Shown one piece after another: positions 17,787-27,522 of a DNA stretch of 64,000 nucleotides. Made by a program: the position numbers and the translations under genes. The notes below the pieces were generated by a model. The model had not been told where the DNA came from. It searched no databases and worked only from the letters and a program-made list of their open reading frames with translations. This DNA is from Candidatus Tisiphia endosymbiont of Beris chalybata (GTDB lineage: Bacteria; Pseudomonadota; Alphaproteobacteria; Rickettsiales; Rickettsiaceae): positions 186,001 to 250,000 of the forward strand of contig NZ_OZ032159.1 of the NCBI RefSeq assembly GCF_964026555.1, read 5' to 3'. The stretch's first letter is position 1. Each line of letters starts with the position of its first letter.

Positions 17787-17812
17787 GTTTAAGAATATGT
17801 TGCCAATACAAC

Positions 17813-18490
17813 TTAATCTATTCCTAAAATTTTATGAGTTTGTAGTGAAAGGCGATAGCCGTAGTTCAGTGCTAAGTTCACAGCAAATTGTTCATTTTCT
17901 TGATTAATAATGTGATTATTTTGATCCATAGGCTGGACAAAAACTGGAATATTATATTTACTTTGTCCCAGCTCAGGTATTTGAGAATATCCGAGAACAT
18001 TTTTAGCTACTAGAAATTTTATTGCCTGAAGACGCGGCAGTAGATCTTCCCGTAACGGTAGATAACGATTTTTTATTACTTTTGGGGAACATACTATTTG
18101 CACTTGCTCTGCAATATTACGGTATAAAGTGCCATTGGTTTCTATTTGCACTGTAAACTTTAGTTTCACTAAACTATCGCATAATAGCTCAATAGATTGC
18201 CGAAAAGGTTCACCACCAGTGATAACGACCAGGTTAATTACTCTCTGCTTACTGAAATTAAGAGAAAGGTCCAAAACATTCTTGATAATTTCCTGTAGAT
18301 TAACAATATTAAATTCTTCAAAGTCAGTATCACAAAAACTACAAGCTAGATTACAGCCGCCAAGACGAATAAAGACCGCGGGAGTGCCTACAAATGGTCC
18401 CTCTCCCTGAATAGTTTTAAAAATGCTTTTTACTTCTAGATTAGTTCCATCATTAAATGTGGGGGATCTTTTGGGGTTTTGGCCAAACAT
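17813..18490 (-). CDS. queE: 7-carboxy-7-deazaguanine synthase (QueE)
   Basis: A 225-residue radical SAM enzyme of the queuosine precursor pathway. It converts 6-carboxytetrahydropterin to 7-carboxy-7-deazaguanine. The cluster motif is C46-x3-C50-x2-C53 (GGCNLACSFCDTDF), preceded by IFKTIQGEGPFVG. I start it at the ATG at 18490 because MFGQNPKR is the known start of Rickettsia QueE and because the upstream frame would overlap mreC. It follows mreB-mreC. Confidence 0.95.
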   Translation of the reverse strand: MFGQNPKRSPTFNDGTNLEVKSIFKTIQGEGPFVGTPAVFIRLGGCNLACSFCDTDFEEFNIVNLQEIIKNVLDLSLNFSKQRVINLVVITGGEPFRQSIELLCDSLVKLKFTVQIETNGTLYRNIAEQVQIVCSPKVIKNRYLPLREDLLPRLQAIKFLVAKNVLGYSQIPELGQSKYNIPVFVQPMDQNNHIINQENEQFAVNLALNYGYRLSLQTHKILGID

Positions 18491-18503
18491 ATATTTATCA
18501 AAT

Positions 18504-19340
18504 TTATTTTGGCAATAATATATTAACAAACTCTGCTTTAGATAAGTCTACTACAGGCTTTACACTAATATCTCCTTGCTTGATATTATTGACATATCCT
18601 ACTGTAATACCTGCAGGATATATACTGCCGTGACCGGAGGTGATAACCTTTTCTCCTTTTTGTACTAGATGCGCTTTAGGTAAATAAAGAATTTTACTAT
18701 CATTGCCTCCTCCGCTCATAATGCCTTTTTCTCTTGATACAGCTGTGGTAATTGGAATTCTAGAATTTACATCATTAATTAAAATTATTTTTGAGTAGTT
18801 ATTACTGACCTGGATGACCCGTCCCACTAATCCTTCCGCATGTGTAACAATTTGATCTATTTCTACTCCATGTTTGGTCCCTGCTGACATTACCGCAGTT
18901 TTACTAAAAGGGTTTAATGAGACATTAATTAATCTAGCTCCGATATGTTTATATTGCTCTTCCTCTACAACTGACAATAATTTTTTAAGCTCATTATTTT
19001 CCGCTTGGATCATATAGAGTTCGTTTTGTACGTACCTTAATCTCTCCACTTCTAATCTTAGTGTGATATTTTCCCTGGCTAAATTTTTAATATAAACAAA
19101 GTTTTGAGTTAGCAAATTAATGTTCTTAAATAATGCCTTATGGACTGAAAATATTCCAGAAATACAAGGGCTAACTATTTCTAAGGAAATAGCAGAGAGT
19201 TTCTGGGGAGAAGATATATATACATATAATGATAATATTAAAAAAAATAAAATAAAAAGTCTTTTTACGGTGATAAAGATTGATCGGATGAATATTGATA
19301 TCTCCTTAGTATTTTTTATTCTATTTTCAAGTAAGGCCAT
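18504..19340 (-). CDS. mreC: Rod shape-determining protein MreC
   Basis: A 278-residue protein with one N-terminal membrane anchor (LFILFFLILSLYVYIS), a coiled coil (about 75-115, NITLRLEVERLRYVQNELY) and the periplasmic beta domains ending in VDLSKAEFVNILLPK. It links MreB to the cell-wall synthases. It lies 2 nt downstream of mreB. Its partner mreD is 37 kb away next to mrdA. Confidence 0.95.
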   Translation of the reverse strand: MALLENRIKNTKEISIFIRSIFITVKRLFILFFLILSLYVYISSPQKLSAISLEIVSPCISGIFSVHKALFKNINLLTQNFVYIKNLARENITLRLEVERLRYVQNELYMIQAENNELKKLLSVVEEEQYKHIGARLINVSLNPFSKTAVMSAGTKHGVEIDQIVTHAEGLVGRVIQVSNNYSKIILINDVNSRIPITTAVSREKGIMSGGGNDSKILYLPKAHLVQKGEKVITSGHGSIYPAGITVGYVNNIKQGDISVKPVVDLSKAEFVNILLPK

Positions 19341-19342
19341 CG

Positions 19343-20428
<1,086 letters not shown>

Positions 20429-20578
20429 TTATCAATCGGCTTCCGGCATAAATCAATAGACTGCCTATGTTAATAAGCCAATCTAGACGGTAACTTTGTC
20501 GTCGAAGCTTGTCTTCCCCTGTATTATATATACAGTTCAGAATTTGTGTTAGTTATAATAATTGAAACACTTTTTATA

Positions 20579-21667
20579 TCAAGTATGTTGAGCAGGGGTG
20601 ATAATAAAATTACTTAATAAGAATAGACATATATTAGGTAATAACACTGCTAAGGCTGGGGTAATGCCATTATAAGAAAGCATTTTAAATGAAATTTCTA
20701 GGGAAAAATAAGCAATAAAACCTATAAATAAACCAAAAATGAGGATTTTATCTTGCATATTACTTCTTTGCTTTAAGCTAAAAAAGCATGAAGCTAGTAC
20801 TACCATAATCCCCATAATTAAGGGTTTGAATAATTGCTTGTAATAATAAATTTGGTAATTAATGGTTGGTAACCCCGCCTCTGTCAATTGATTTATTGTC
20901 GTCGGTAAGTCCCATATTGAGACCATTTCTGGATTGATAAAATTATCTAATAGCTTACTGATAGAAACAGTAGTAGGAATATTAAGCTGACTATAAGATG
21001 CCAGCTTTTGGCCATCATAAATTTTGGCTGAAAATATTGCTAAATTGTTATTAGCTAAAACAGCATATGGAGCATCAATTCTTTTTAAAAAATTATTATT
21101 ATTATCTAAAATTAATAAAGTAAAGTTTTTTAACTGATTAGTGCCTATATCAATCACTTTCGTTTGTAGTATCTGTTTAGTATTCTCATTCTTTTCAAGG
21201 AGTAATAGTCCGGATTTAGAGATTCTAAAATTAAGGGCAGTTTTATTTGTTAATTTGGCCTTTATATGTTCGTATTTTTGTAAGCCAATAGTACCAAGAG
21301 GGCTGCAGATGGTTACAATTATAATACCAAATATTATTGACGCAATAACCGGCATGAATATTATTTTCCAGATATGGATGCCGTTACACAACATTAATAA
21401 CAATTCATTATATTTTGTTAGTTTTTTTAAAAAAAATAGCATAGCGCTAAAGCTAATCAGCCCACTTATTTCATTAAGAAAAAATGGTATTTTGTATAAT
21501 ACTAGTTTCCAAAAATAGTGAGTTGGTATATATAAAGATTTGAACTGTTGTAAAAGATCAAAGATATTGGACAGAATTAGGATGCCAATAATTATAAGTA
21601 ATATATTGATAAAATAACCACAATATAACCTAAATAAGTACAAGGAAAGTATTTTAAGATTAATCAT
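20579..21667 (-). CDS. LptF/LptG family permease, probably LptG
   Basis: A 362-residue membrane subunit of the LPS-exporting Lpt complex. Three helices at each end flank a periplasmic beta-jellyroll (about residues 130-260). The region DLPTTINQLTEAGLPTINY followed by YYKQLFKPLIMGIMVVLAS is the family signature before the C-terminal helices, and is closer to LptG. I start at the ATG at 21667; the frame is open upstream, but that part is the tRNA gene. No lptA/B in view. Confidence 0.85.
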   Translation of the reverse strand: MINLKILSLYLFRLYCGYFINILLIIIGILILSNIFDLLQQFKSLYIPTHYFWKLVLYKIPFFLNEISGLISFSAMLFFLKKLTKYNELLLMLCNGIHIWKIIFMPVIASIIFGIIIVTICSPLGTIGLQKYEHIKAKLTNKTALNFRISKSGLLLLEKNENTKQILQTKVIDIGTNQLKNFTLLILDNNNNFLKRIDAPYAVLANNNLAIFSAKIYDGQKLASYSQLNIPTTVSISKLLDNFINPEMVSIWDLPTTINQLTEAGLPTINYQIYYYKQLFKPLIMGIMVVLASCFFSLKQRSNMQDKILIFGLFIGFIAYFSLEISFKMLSYNGITPALAVLLPNICLFLLSNFIITPAQHT

Positions 21668-21682
21668 TGTATAAAAAATGAT

Positions 21683-21759
21683 TGGTGGGCCCGGCAGGAC
21701 TTGAACCTGCGACAACACCGTTATGAGCGGTGGGTTCTAACCAACTGAACTACAGGCCC
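21683..21759 (-). tRNA. tRNA with CAT anticodon, probably tRNA-Ile2 (lysidine type)
   Basis: 77-nt cloverleaf with encoded CCA. Acceptor GGGCCTG pairs with CGGGCCC, D-arm TTCAGTTGGTTAGAA, anticodon stem CCGCTCATAACGG, T-arm GCAGGTTCAAGTCCTGC. The GGGCC acceptor is usual for the CAT-anticodon isoleucine tRNA that TilS modifies; an elongator methionine tRNA is the alternative. It directly precedes the LptG-like gene on the same strand, 16 nt away. Confidence 0.93.
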
Positions 21760-21909
21760 TTTAACAATAATTGTTAAAGTCTTATATAATTATTAGGGGA
21801 TGAAGTCTAGCAAAATTTTTATAATAATCAAAAAGTTTTAATCCAACAGTAATTAAAAATGTTGGCAATTAAAGTCACTTGTTAGTTTCTAGGAAGAGGA
21901 TCTTTATAG

Positions 21910-21942
21910 CTTGCAAGATGAGGATACTGTTCATCTTGCAAG
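21910..21942. terminator. Hairpin upstream of the second MFS gene
   Basis: CTTGCAAGATGA and TCATCTTGCAAG pair perfectly over 12 bp around GGATACTGT. A T-rich stretch follows on the plus strand (GCCTTTTTATTTTT). No plus-strand gene precedes it, so it may instead be the end of an unannotated transcript. Confidence 0.45.
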
Positions 21943-21962
21943 AATTGCCTTTTTATTTTTAA

Positions 21963-22109
21963 TAGATTTCTTGCATAATTCATAGCGAGCTGGTAATTTG
22001 TACGCCGATTCGGCACTCGGACCCTCAGAGGCCTCTCAGTAGGCTGCGGGTTTTGCGTTCTGGATCTCCTAAAAATTCTCTACTCGATGCGAATTATGCA
22101 AAAAGTCTA
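21963..22109. repeat. Palindromic repeat family K, copy 1
   Basis: Arms TAGATTTCTTGCATAATTCA and CGAATTATGCAAAAAGTCTA. It ends 31 bp before the MFS start at 22141. A 54-bp deleted copy is at 46068-46121. Confidence 0.7.
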
Positions 22110-22140
22110 GCAGAAGGAAATTTTATTTATTGGAAGTAAG

Positions 22141-23379
22141 ATGAGAAATAAATCAAAGCATAAGATTATAGGCGCCTTTTTAGGGACAATAATAGAATAT
22201 TATGACTATAGTTTATATGGTTTTTCAGCGAGTATTATCGCAATTAAATTTTTCCCAAATTCAGATCATTTAACTAGCTTAATGAATGTGTTTGCAGTTT
22301 ATGCAGTAGCATATCTATCTAAACCTATTGGCGCTATGATTTTTGGGCGTATAGGAGATATTTATGGCCGTAAGGTAGTGCTTAATATCACTATAATAGG
22401 TATTGTGATACCTACTATTATTATAGGACTGCTCCCCCCCTATTCAGCAATTGGTACTTGGAGCGCAGTAATATTGATTATATGTCGATTTATGCAGGGT
22501 ATATTTGTAGCAGGAGAGTATGATGGAGCGGCTATTTATGTGATCGAACACTTAGGTAAGGAATATCGTTCCACTGCCTCAGCGGTAACCAGATGTACAG
22601 GTGTTATAGGAATATTACTGGGAATAGGGGTGACTAATTTTTTTAGTTCTCATATCTTTCCTGATTGGAGCTGGCGCATTCCTTTTTTAATCAGTTTACC
22701 TTTAGCTTTAATAGTATTATATTTCCGGCAAAAACTTGCTGAAACCCCGGAGTTTAAAATTGATAAAGAGAAAGGGGTAAAAATAGAAAATTTAAGCGAT
22801 TTATTAAAAAAGCAATGGCGAGTAATATTAATGGTAATATTCCTTGCGGGCGGATTTGGGGTGACTTACCAAATAGCAATTATTTTTATGAAACAATATC
22901 TACCGTTGGTAATGCCGCAAGCTACTTTAATTATTAGTACATTTTCGGTGTTAATAGTGCTATGTTTTGCTGTCTCCATGCCAATTTCTGGCCTACTAGC
23001 TGATCGCTTTAGTGAAGTCATGGTGCTCAGAATCAGTTTATTTGGTACTATTTTTGCTAGCTTATTATTTATTATTGCCGTTAAGAATGAAATGCTTAAT
23101 CTAGTATTAGTAGCTTGTTTAATGTTAGCATGTTTTGTAGCACCAGTTAATGCTTTAGCGCACGGTATTTTTGTTAAAGCTTTCCCAGTTAATAGACGCT
23201 ACCGGGCGATAAGCCTTGGTCATACTATTGGGGCAATGTTAATGGGAGGAAGTGCTAACTATGTATGTTTACTAGTAATGAAAACACTAAACTTTAAGCT
23301 ATTTCCAATTATATATCTTATCATATTTGCAATATTGGCGTATTACATGGTAAGAAAATTTGAGCAGAGTAGAAAATAG
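22141..23379 (+). CDS. MFS transporter, ProP-like, second paralogue
   Basis: A 412-residue, 12-helix transporter related to the protein at 11537. GAFLGTIIEYYDYSLYGFSA is the family opening, GRIGDIYGRKVVLNITI the loop 2-3 motif, GIFVAGEYDGAAIYVIEHLG the helix 4-5 region and SGLLADRFSEVMVLR the repeat in the second half. It is probably a proton-linked uptake system for a host-derived osmolyte or metabolite; the substrate is unknown. Confidence 0.9.
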   Translation: MRNKSKHKIIGAFLGTIIEYYDYSLYGFSASIIAIKFFPNSDHLTSLMNVFAVYAVAYLSKPIGAMIFGRIGDIYGRKVVLNITIIGIVIPTIIIGLLPPYSAIGTWSAVILIICRFMQGIFVAGEYDGAAIYVIEHLGKEYRSTASAVTRCTGVIGILLGIGVTNFFSSHIFPDWSWRIPFLISLPLALIVLYFRQKLAETPEFKIDKEKGVKIENLSDLLKKQWRVILMVIFLAGGFGVTYQIAIIFMKQYLPLVMPQATLIISTFSVLIVLCFAVSMPISGLLADRFSEVMVLRISLFGTIFASLLFIIAVKNEMLNLVLVACLMLACFVAPVNALAHGIFVKAFPVNRRYRAISLGHTIGAMLMGGSANYVCLLVMKTLNFKLFPIIYLIIFAILAYYMVRKFEQSRK

Positions 23380-23398
23380 ACTTTTTCTACAGCTCGCA

Positions 23399-23474
23399 TA
23401 TAGTCACTTATGGTAAACTAGCTACGTTGTTGCTCGTCGCTTACCTAGTATCTAATTCAACCTAAGTGACTATA
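23399..23474. repeat. Palindromic repeat family A, copy 2 (shortened)
   Basis: Arms TATAGTCACTTATGGTAAAC and AACCTAAGTGACTATA. About 25-30 bp of the core present in other copies is missing. Confidence 0.8.
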
Positions 23475-23537
23475 TCACAGGTAATTTCTAGGTCGATTCT
23501 GTACTTAATTCTTCACCTGTAGCATAGAGCATAATAG

Positions 23538-23592
23538 CATAAGTCATTAAGGTGTGCACAGAGTATTTATCTTCAAGTATGTATGGCTCTAT
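23538..23592. repeat. Palindromic repeat family J, copy 3
   Basis: CATAAGTCATTAAGGTGTGC through TCTTCAAGTATGTATGGCTC; compare 1074-1137. It lies between A and D elements in the 410-bp gap downstream of the MFS gene and of dnaJ, which otherwise holds no gene. Confidence 0.55.
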
Positions 23593-23626
23593 GCTGCCCG
23601 CATATTATCATGTAGGTATACTACTG

Positions 23627-23770
23627 GTCTTTCAAAAATTGGCGTCGTCGTGCCCTAAAGATCGAGGCTGCTCACGTACTTTAGTACGCTGCGCTTCTCG
23701 ACTTTGAGGCTCCTTGCTCTTCTTGAAGTTGATTCTATCGGCTACCCACTCTTCAGGTGCGAGCAGTATA
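23627..23770. repeat. Palindromic repeat family D, copy 3
   Basis: TATACTACTGGTCTTTCAAA on the left, CTCTTCAGGTGCGAGCAG then TATA on the right, core CTCACGTACTTTAGTACGCT. It ends 20 bp beyond the dnaJ stop. Confidence 0.85.
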
Positions 23771-23789
23771 TAAAGTATACCTACAGAAT

Positions 23790-24914
23790 TTAGGACCAAA
23801 GATTTTTCATTTTATTAAAAAAGCTAGCATCATCGTCCTTATCTTTGTCTAATTCTTTACCTAGAGCCTCCAACGATTCTTTCTGTTTTTTAGTAAGGTT
23901 TTTCGGTATTTCGATATGGATATGAGCAAGCATATCTCCTCTAATAGGGGATCTAATTTTTGACATTCCCTTACCTTTTAACCTAAGCTGGTCAGCGTTT
24001 TGGGTACCTGCAGGTATTTTTAATTTTACCTTCCCCCCTTCTATGTCAGGCACTTCTACTTCTCCCCCTAAAGCTGCTGTGATGAAACTAATAGGTAATC
24101 TACAGTGTAAATTAATTCCATCTACCTTATAAAGATCATGGGGTTTAATAGTAACAAAAATATATAAATCTCCATTCCCTCCCCCTCGTAGTCCAGCATC
24201 TCCTTCTCCTGTAAGGCGTATCCTAGTTCCGTTTTCTACTCCTGCGGGGATATTGACTAATAAATTTCTGTGTTGCGGAGAGCGACCATTGCCACGACAT
24301 TTGGTACAAGGGTTTTTTATAATTTGACCTAGCCCTTGACAGCTAGGGCAAGTTTGTTCAAGGGTAAAAAATCCCTGTTGAGTTCTTATAGCTCCTTGCC
24401 CCTTGCAGGTAGTACAATTGGTCATACCAGCATTCTTTTCTGAACCGCTACCACTACAGTTAGAACATTTTACTTCACTAGTAAAATTAATATTTTGCTC
24501 CGTGCCCTGGAATGCTTCTTTTAAAGTAATAGTGGTATTATATTTTAGGTCTGATCCTCTAACTGTTGGTGAAGGGCGTTGCCTTCTTGCGCTCCCCCCC
24601 ATAAAATCGTTAAAAAAATCTCCAAATATATCATTGATATCCGCTCCATTCCCGCTGTTAGATCTTGTTGATGAGGCGCCCCCCCCTTTAACAAATGCTT
24701 CATGACCAAAGCGGTCATAGGCTGCTCTTTTTTGCTCATCTTTTAACACGTCATAAGCAGCACTAATTTCTTTGAATTTTTTTTCTGATTGAGTATCGTT
24801 AGAATTGCGGTCAGGGTGGTATTGCATTGCCAACTTATGATAGGCCTTTTTTAGCTCTGCTTGAGTAGCAGTTTTATTCACACCAAGTATTTGATAATAA
24901 TCTTTTGTTGCCAT
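23790..24914 (-). CDS. dnaJ: Chaperone protein DnaJ
   Basis: A 374-residue type I J-protein, DnaK's co-chaperone. J domain at 1-70 with [13 protein letters not shown] (HPD), Gly-rich linker at 75-110, then four zinc repeats [24 protein letters not shown] and CTKCRGNG, and the C-terminal substrate-binding beta domains ([20 protein letters not shown]). Complete. It is 406 nt downstream of dnaK, separated by two palindromic elements. Confidence 0.98.
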   Translation of the reverse strand: MATKDYYQILGVNKTATQAELKKAYHKLAMQYHPDRNSNDTQSEKKFKEISAAYDVLKDEQKRAAYDRFGHEAFVKGGGASSTRSNSGNGADINDIFGDFFNDFMGGSARRQRPSPTVRGSDLKYNTTITLKEAFQGTEQNINFTSEVKCSNCSGSGSEKNAGMTNCTTCKGQGAIRTQQGFFTLEQTCPSCQGLGQIIKNPCTKCRGNGRSPQHRNLLVNIPAGVENGTRIRLTGEGDAGLRGGGNGDLYIFVTIKPHDLYKVDGINLHCRLPISFITAALGGEVEVPDIEGGKVKLKIPAGTQNADQLRLKGKGMSKIRSPIRGDMLAHIHIEIPKNLTKKQKESLEALGKELDKDKDDDASFFNKMKNLWS

Positions 24915-24957
24915 ATATATGTGTATTTTATTAGAGATTCAAGTCTCGACTTAAGTA

Positions 24958-25019
24958 ATACTATTCCCGAAAACTAATCATCACGTCATCGTACTTCCTA
25001 ATATCCACCCCTCACGTAC
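24958..25019. repeat. Truncated palindromic family H element
   Basis: ACTATTCCCGAAAACTAATC followed by ATCACGTC matches the left part of the element at 58490-58622. It breaks off at CCTCACGTAC, a core sequence of other families, where element F begins. Confidence 0.55.
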
Positions 25020-25163
25020 TAGGTTCTGTGGAGGTTTCTATGTAATGGTCTTATCGATCGTTATTTTCGTTCTCGAATCCTTACGTATACCCTAGTGTGT
25101 TGCGGTTCTGTGAGCAAAAATGCCTATAAATCTACCATTACATAGAAATCTTCACAGAACCTA
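25020..25163. repeat. Palindromic repeat family F, copy 2
   Basis: Arms TAGGTTCTGTGGAGGTTTCT and GAAATCTTCACAGAACCTA. It lies in the dnaK-dnaJ spacer. Confidence 0.85.
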
Positions 25164-25207
25164 GAATAATCAGCTTGTAAAAAAAAAATCAAAAAAATAT
25201 CCTGAGA

Positions 25208-25312
25208 TATAGTCATTTAGGTTAAACTAGCTACGTTGTTGCGCGTCGTTCACCTAGTATTTCTAGGCTTCACTCCTTGCGCCTAGTATCTAATTCACCC
25301 TAAATGACTATA
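25208..25312. repeat. Palindromic repeat family A, copy 3
   Basis: Arms TATAGTCATTTAGGTT and ACCCTAAATGACTATA. The two arms differ from the consensus by changes that largely keep the pairing (CATTTAGG with CCTAAATG). Ends 8 bp from the dnaK stop. Confidence 0.85.
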
Positions 25313-25320
25313 CAATCTTA

Positions 25321-27204
25321 TTATTTATTTTCGCTTACATCCTCGTAATTGGCATCAACTACCTTCTCTTCAGCAGTAGTAGCGCTAGGACCGTTTTCGG
25401 GCGGAGCTTGATGCGCTGCTTCTCCAATTTTCATACTACTAACTGTAAGGAGTTCAGTTTTTGCTTTAATTTCCTCTAAATCATCAGATTCTAAGACAGA
25501 CTTTAATTGTGCTATAACACTTTCTATCTCTTGCTTATTTTCAGCTGATATTTTACTACTATTATCTACTAGCATTTTTTCTGTAGAGTAGATTAGGCTA
25601 TCTGCGCTATTCCTAGCATCAATTAATTCACGACGCTTTTTATCGCTCGCAGCATTTTGCTCTGCATCTTTTACCATTTGCTCAATTTCACTATCACTCA
25701 GCCCGCCAGACGCTTGAATTGTAACCTTTTGTTCTTGACCGCTAGCCTTATCTTTAGCAGATACATGAACTATGCCGTTTACGTCTATGTCAAAAGTGAC
25801 TTCAATTTGAGGCAGCCCTCTAGCTGCAGGCGGAATGCCTGTAAGGTTGAATTGTCCAAGTAATTTATTATCACTTGCCATTTCTCGTTCTCCTTGGAAC
25901 ACCCGAATCGTTACAGCATTTTGATTATCTTCAGCAGTGGAGAAGGTCTGACTTTTCTTAGTAGGGATAGTGGTATTACGGTCAATTAATCTCGTAAAGA
26001 CACCTCCTAAAGTTTCTATACCTAAAGAAAGAGGGGTAACATCAAGTAATAATATATCGGTAACTTCTTTGTTTAATACTCCCCCTTGGATAGCAGCACC
26101 TAACGCCACCACTTCATCAGGATTCACGCCTCTATGAGGTTCACGGCCAAAGAATTCTTTTACCTTTTCAATGACTTTCGGCATTCTGGTCATTCCGCCA
26201 ACCAGTACTACTTCTTGAATGTCAGAAGCTTTTAAATTAGCATCTTGTAGCGCTTTTTTACAAGGCTCAATTGTATCTTCAATTAGTGTTGATACTAAGG
26301 ACTCTAGCTTTGCTCTAGTAAATTTCATATTTAAGTGTTTAGGGCCGGAGCTATCAGCCGTAATATATGGTAAGTTAATATCGGTTTGGGCGACAGAAGA
26401 TAGTTCTTTTTTAGCTTTTTCTGCTTCTTCTTTTAACCGTTGTAGGGCCAGAGAATCGTTACGTAAATCTATGCCGCTGTCTTTTTTAAACTCTTCGATT
26501 AAGTAATTTAAAATTTTAGCATCAAAATCTTCTCCCCCTAGGAAAGTATTACCATTAGTAGATTTTACTTCAAATACTCCATTACCTATTTCTAAAATAG
26601 ATATATCAAAGGTACCGCCTCCGAGATCGTAAACTGCAATTATCTTGCTCTCATCTTTATCAAAACCATATGCTAACGCTGCGGCTGTTGGTTCATTAAT
26701 GATCCTTAAAACTTCTAAACCAGCAATTTTGCCTGCATCTTTTGTTGCTTGACGTTGAGCATCATTAAAATATGCGGGTACTGTAATTACCGCTTGTGTT
26801 ACCTTTTCTCCTAGATAATTTTCAGCTGTCTCCTTCATCCTTTGTAGAATGTAAGCCCCAATTTGGCTCGGAGAATATTTTTCTCCTTTAGCTTCAAGCC
26901 AAGCATCTTTATTATTAGCTTCTACTATCTTAAATGGCACTATCTCTTGATCTCTTTTTACCATAGGATCAGTATAGCGTCTACCTATTAGACGTTTAGT
27001 ACCATAAAAAGTGTTTTTTGCATTAGTGACAGCTTGGCGCTTTGCGGCCTCACCAATTAATTTTTCTCCAGAATTGCTAAATCCCACCATTGAAGGAGTT
27101 GTCCGAACACCTTCAGCGTTTTCTATCACTTTTGGCCGTTGTCCCTCCATTACTGCCACACAGGAATTTGTTGTTCCTAAATCTATACCTATTACTTTTC
27201 CCAT
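25321..27204 (-). CDS. dnaK: Chaperone protein DnaK (Hsp70)
   Basis: A 627-residue Hsp70. [20 protein letters not shown] opens the ATPase domain, with [33 protein letters not shown] and [14 protein letters not shown] further on. The substrate-binding domain begins after [17 protein letters not shown]. The C-terminal helical lid ends in the acidic tail [12 protein letters not shown]. The ATG at 27204 has AGGAG 6 nt upstream and is preferred to one nine codons earlier. Confidence 0.98.
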   Translation of the reverse strand: MGKVIGIDLGTTNSCVAVMEGQRPKVIENAEGVRTTPSMVGFSNSGEKLIGEAAKRQAVTNAKNTFYGTKRLIGRRYTDPMVKRDQEIVPFKIVEANNKDAWLEAKGEKYSPSQIGAYILQRMKETAENYLGEKVTQAVITVPAYFNDAQRQATKDAGKIAGLEVLRIINEPTAAALAYGFDKDESKIIAVYDLGGGTFDISILEIGNGVFEVKSTNGNTFLGGEDFDAKILNYLIEEFKKDSGIDLRNDSLALQRLKEEAEKAKKELSSVAQTDINLPYITADSSGPKHLNMKFTRAKLESLVSTLIEDTIEPCKKALQDANLKASDIQEVVLVGGMTRMPKVIEKVKEFFGREPHRGVNPDEVVALGAAIQGGVLNKEVTDILLLDVTPLSLGIETLGGVFTRLIDRNTTIPTKKSQTFSTAEDNQNAVTIRVFQGEREMASDNKLLGQFNLTGIPPAARGLPQIEVTFDIDVNGIVHVSAKDKASGQEQKVTIQASGGLSDSEIEQMVKDAEQNAASDKKRRELIDARNSADSLIYSTEKMLVDNSSKISAENKQEIESVIAQLKSVLESDDLEEIKAKTELLTVSSMKIGEAAHQAPPENGPSATTAEEKVVDANYEDVSENK

Positions 27205-27256
27205 ATATACTCCTAAACCCAATTTAAACAAATTTATTTTAAATAGACAAATTTTG

Positions 27257-27285
27257 ATATAGTGTTCTATAATGACTTTTACAAG
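27257..27285 (-). promoter_or_regulatory. Candidate dnaK promoter
   Basis: On the minus strand CTTGTAA (27285-27279), a 17-nt spacer and TATATC (27262-27257) lie about 55 nt before the dnaK start. The CTTG-type -35 would suit a heat-shock sigma-32 promoter, but the -10 is closer to a housekeeping box; I cannot tell which factor uses it. Confidence 0.35.
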
Positions 27286-27416
27286 GGGGCTTATAAAAAA
27301 TTATTACATAAAAATGTTCATAGAACCTAATTGAAGGGTTACGATCCTAATTATTTTTGTATTATAACAATAGGGGAGAAAGGGGAAAGTAGAGTTTCGA
27401 GAAAGGTTTGATGATC

Positions 27417-27466
27417 AGGATGCAAGTATACCAACTCTTCAGTTACGAGCAGTATACTTGCATCCT
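27417..27466. terminator. Long perfect hairpin between patatin and dnaK
   Basis: AGGATGCAAGTATAC and GTATACTTGCATCCT pair over 15 bp. The loop and inner stem are a shortened family D element (CAACTCTTCAGTTACGAGCA). It lies 57 bp beyond the patatin stop and ahead of the dnaK promoter, so it could act as the terminator for the patatin gene. Confidence 0.55.
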
Positions 27467-27522
27467 CATTTTTAGGTTAAATTTATATAATTTTAGCCTT
27501 TAACAAGTAAAATTGATCTACC

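Noticed and set aside
20579..21718. Longer start for the LptG-like protein at 21718
   Set aside because: The added residues would be translated from the tRNA gene on the same strand; the ATG at 21667 gives the normal N-terminus.
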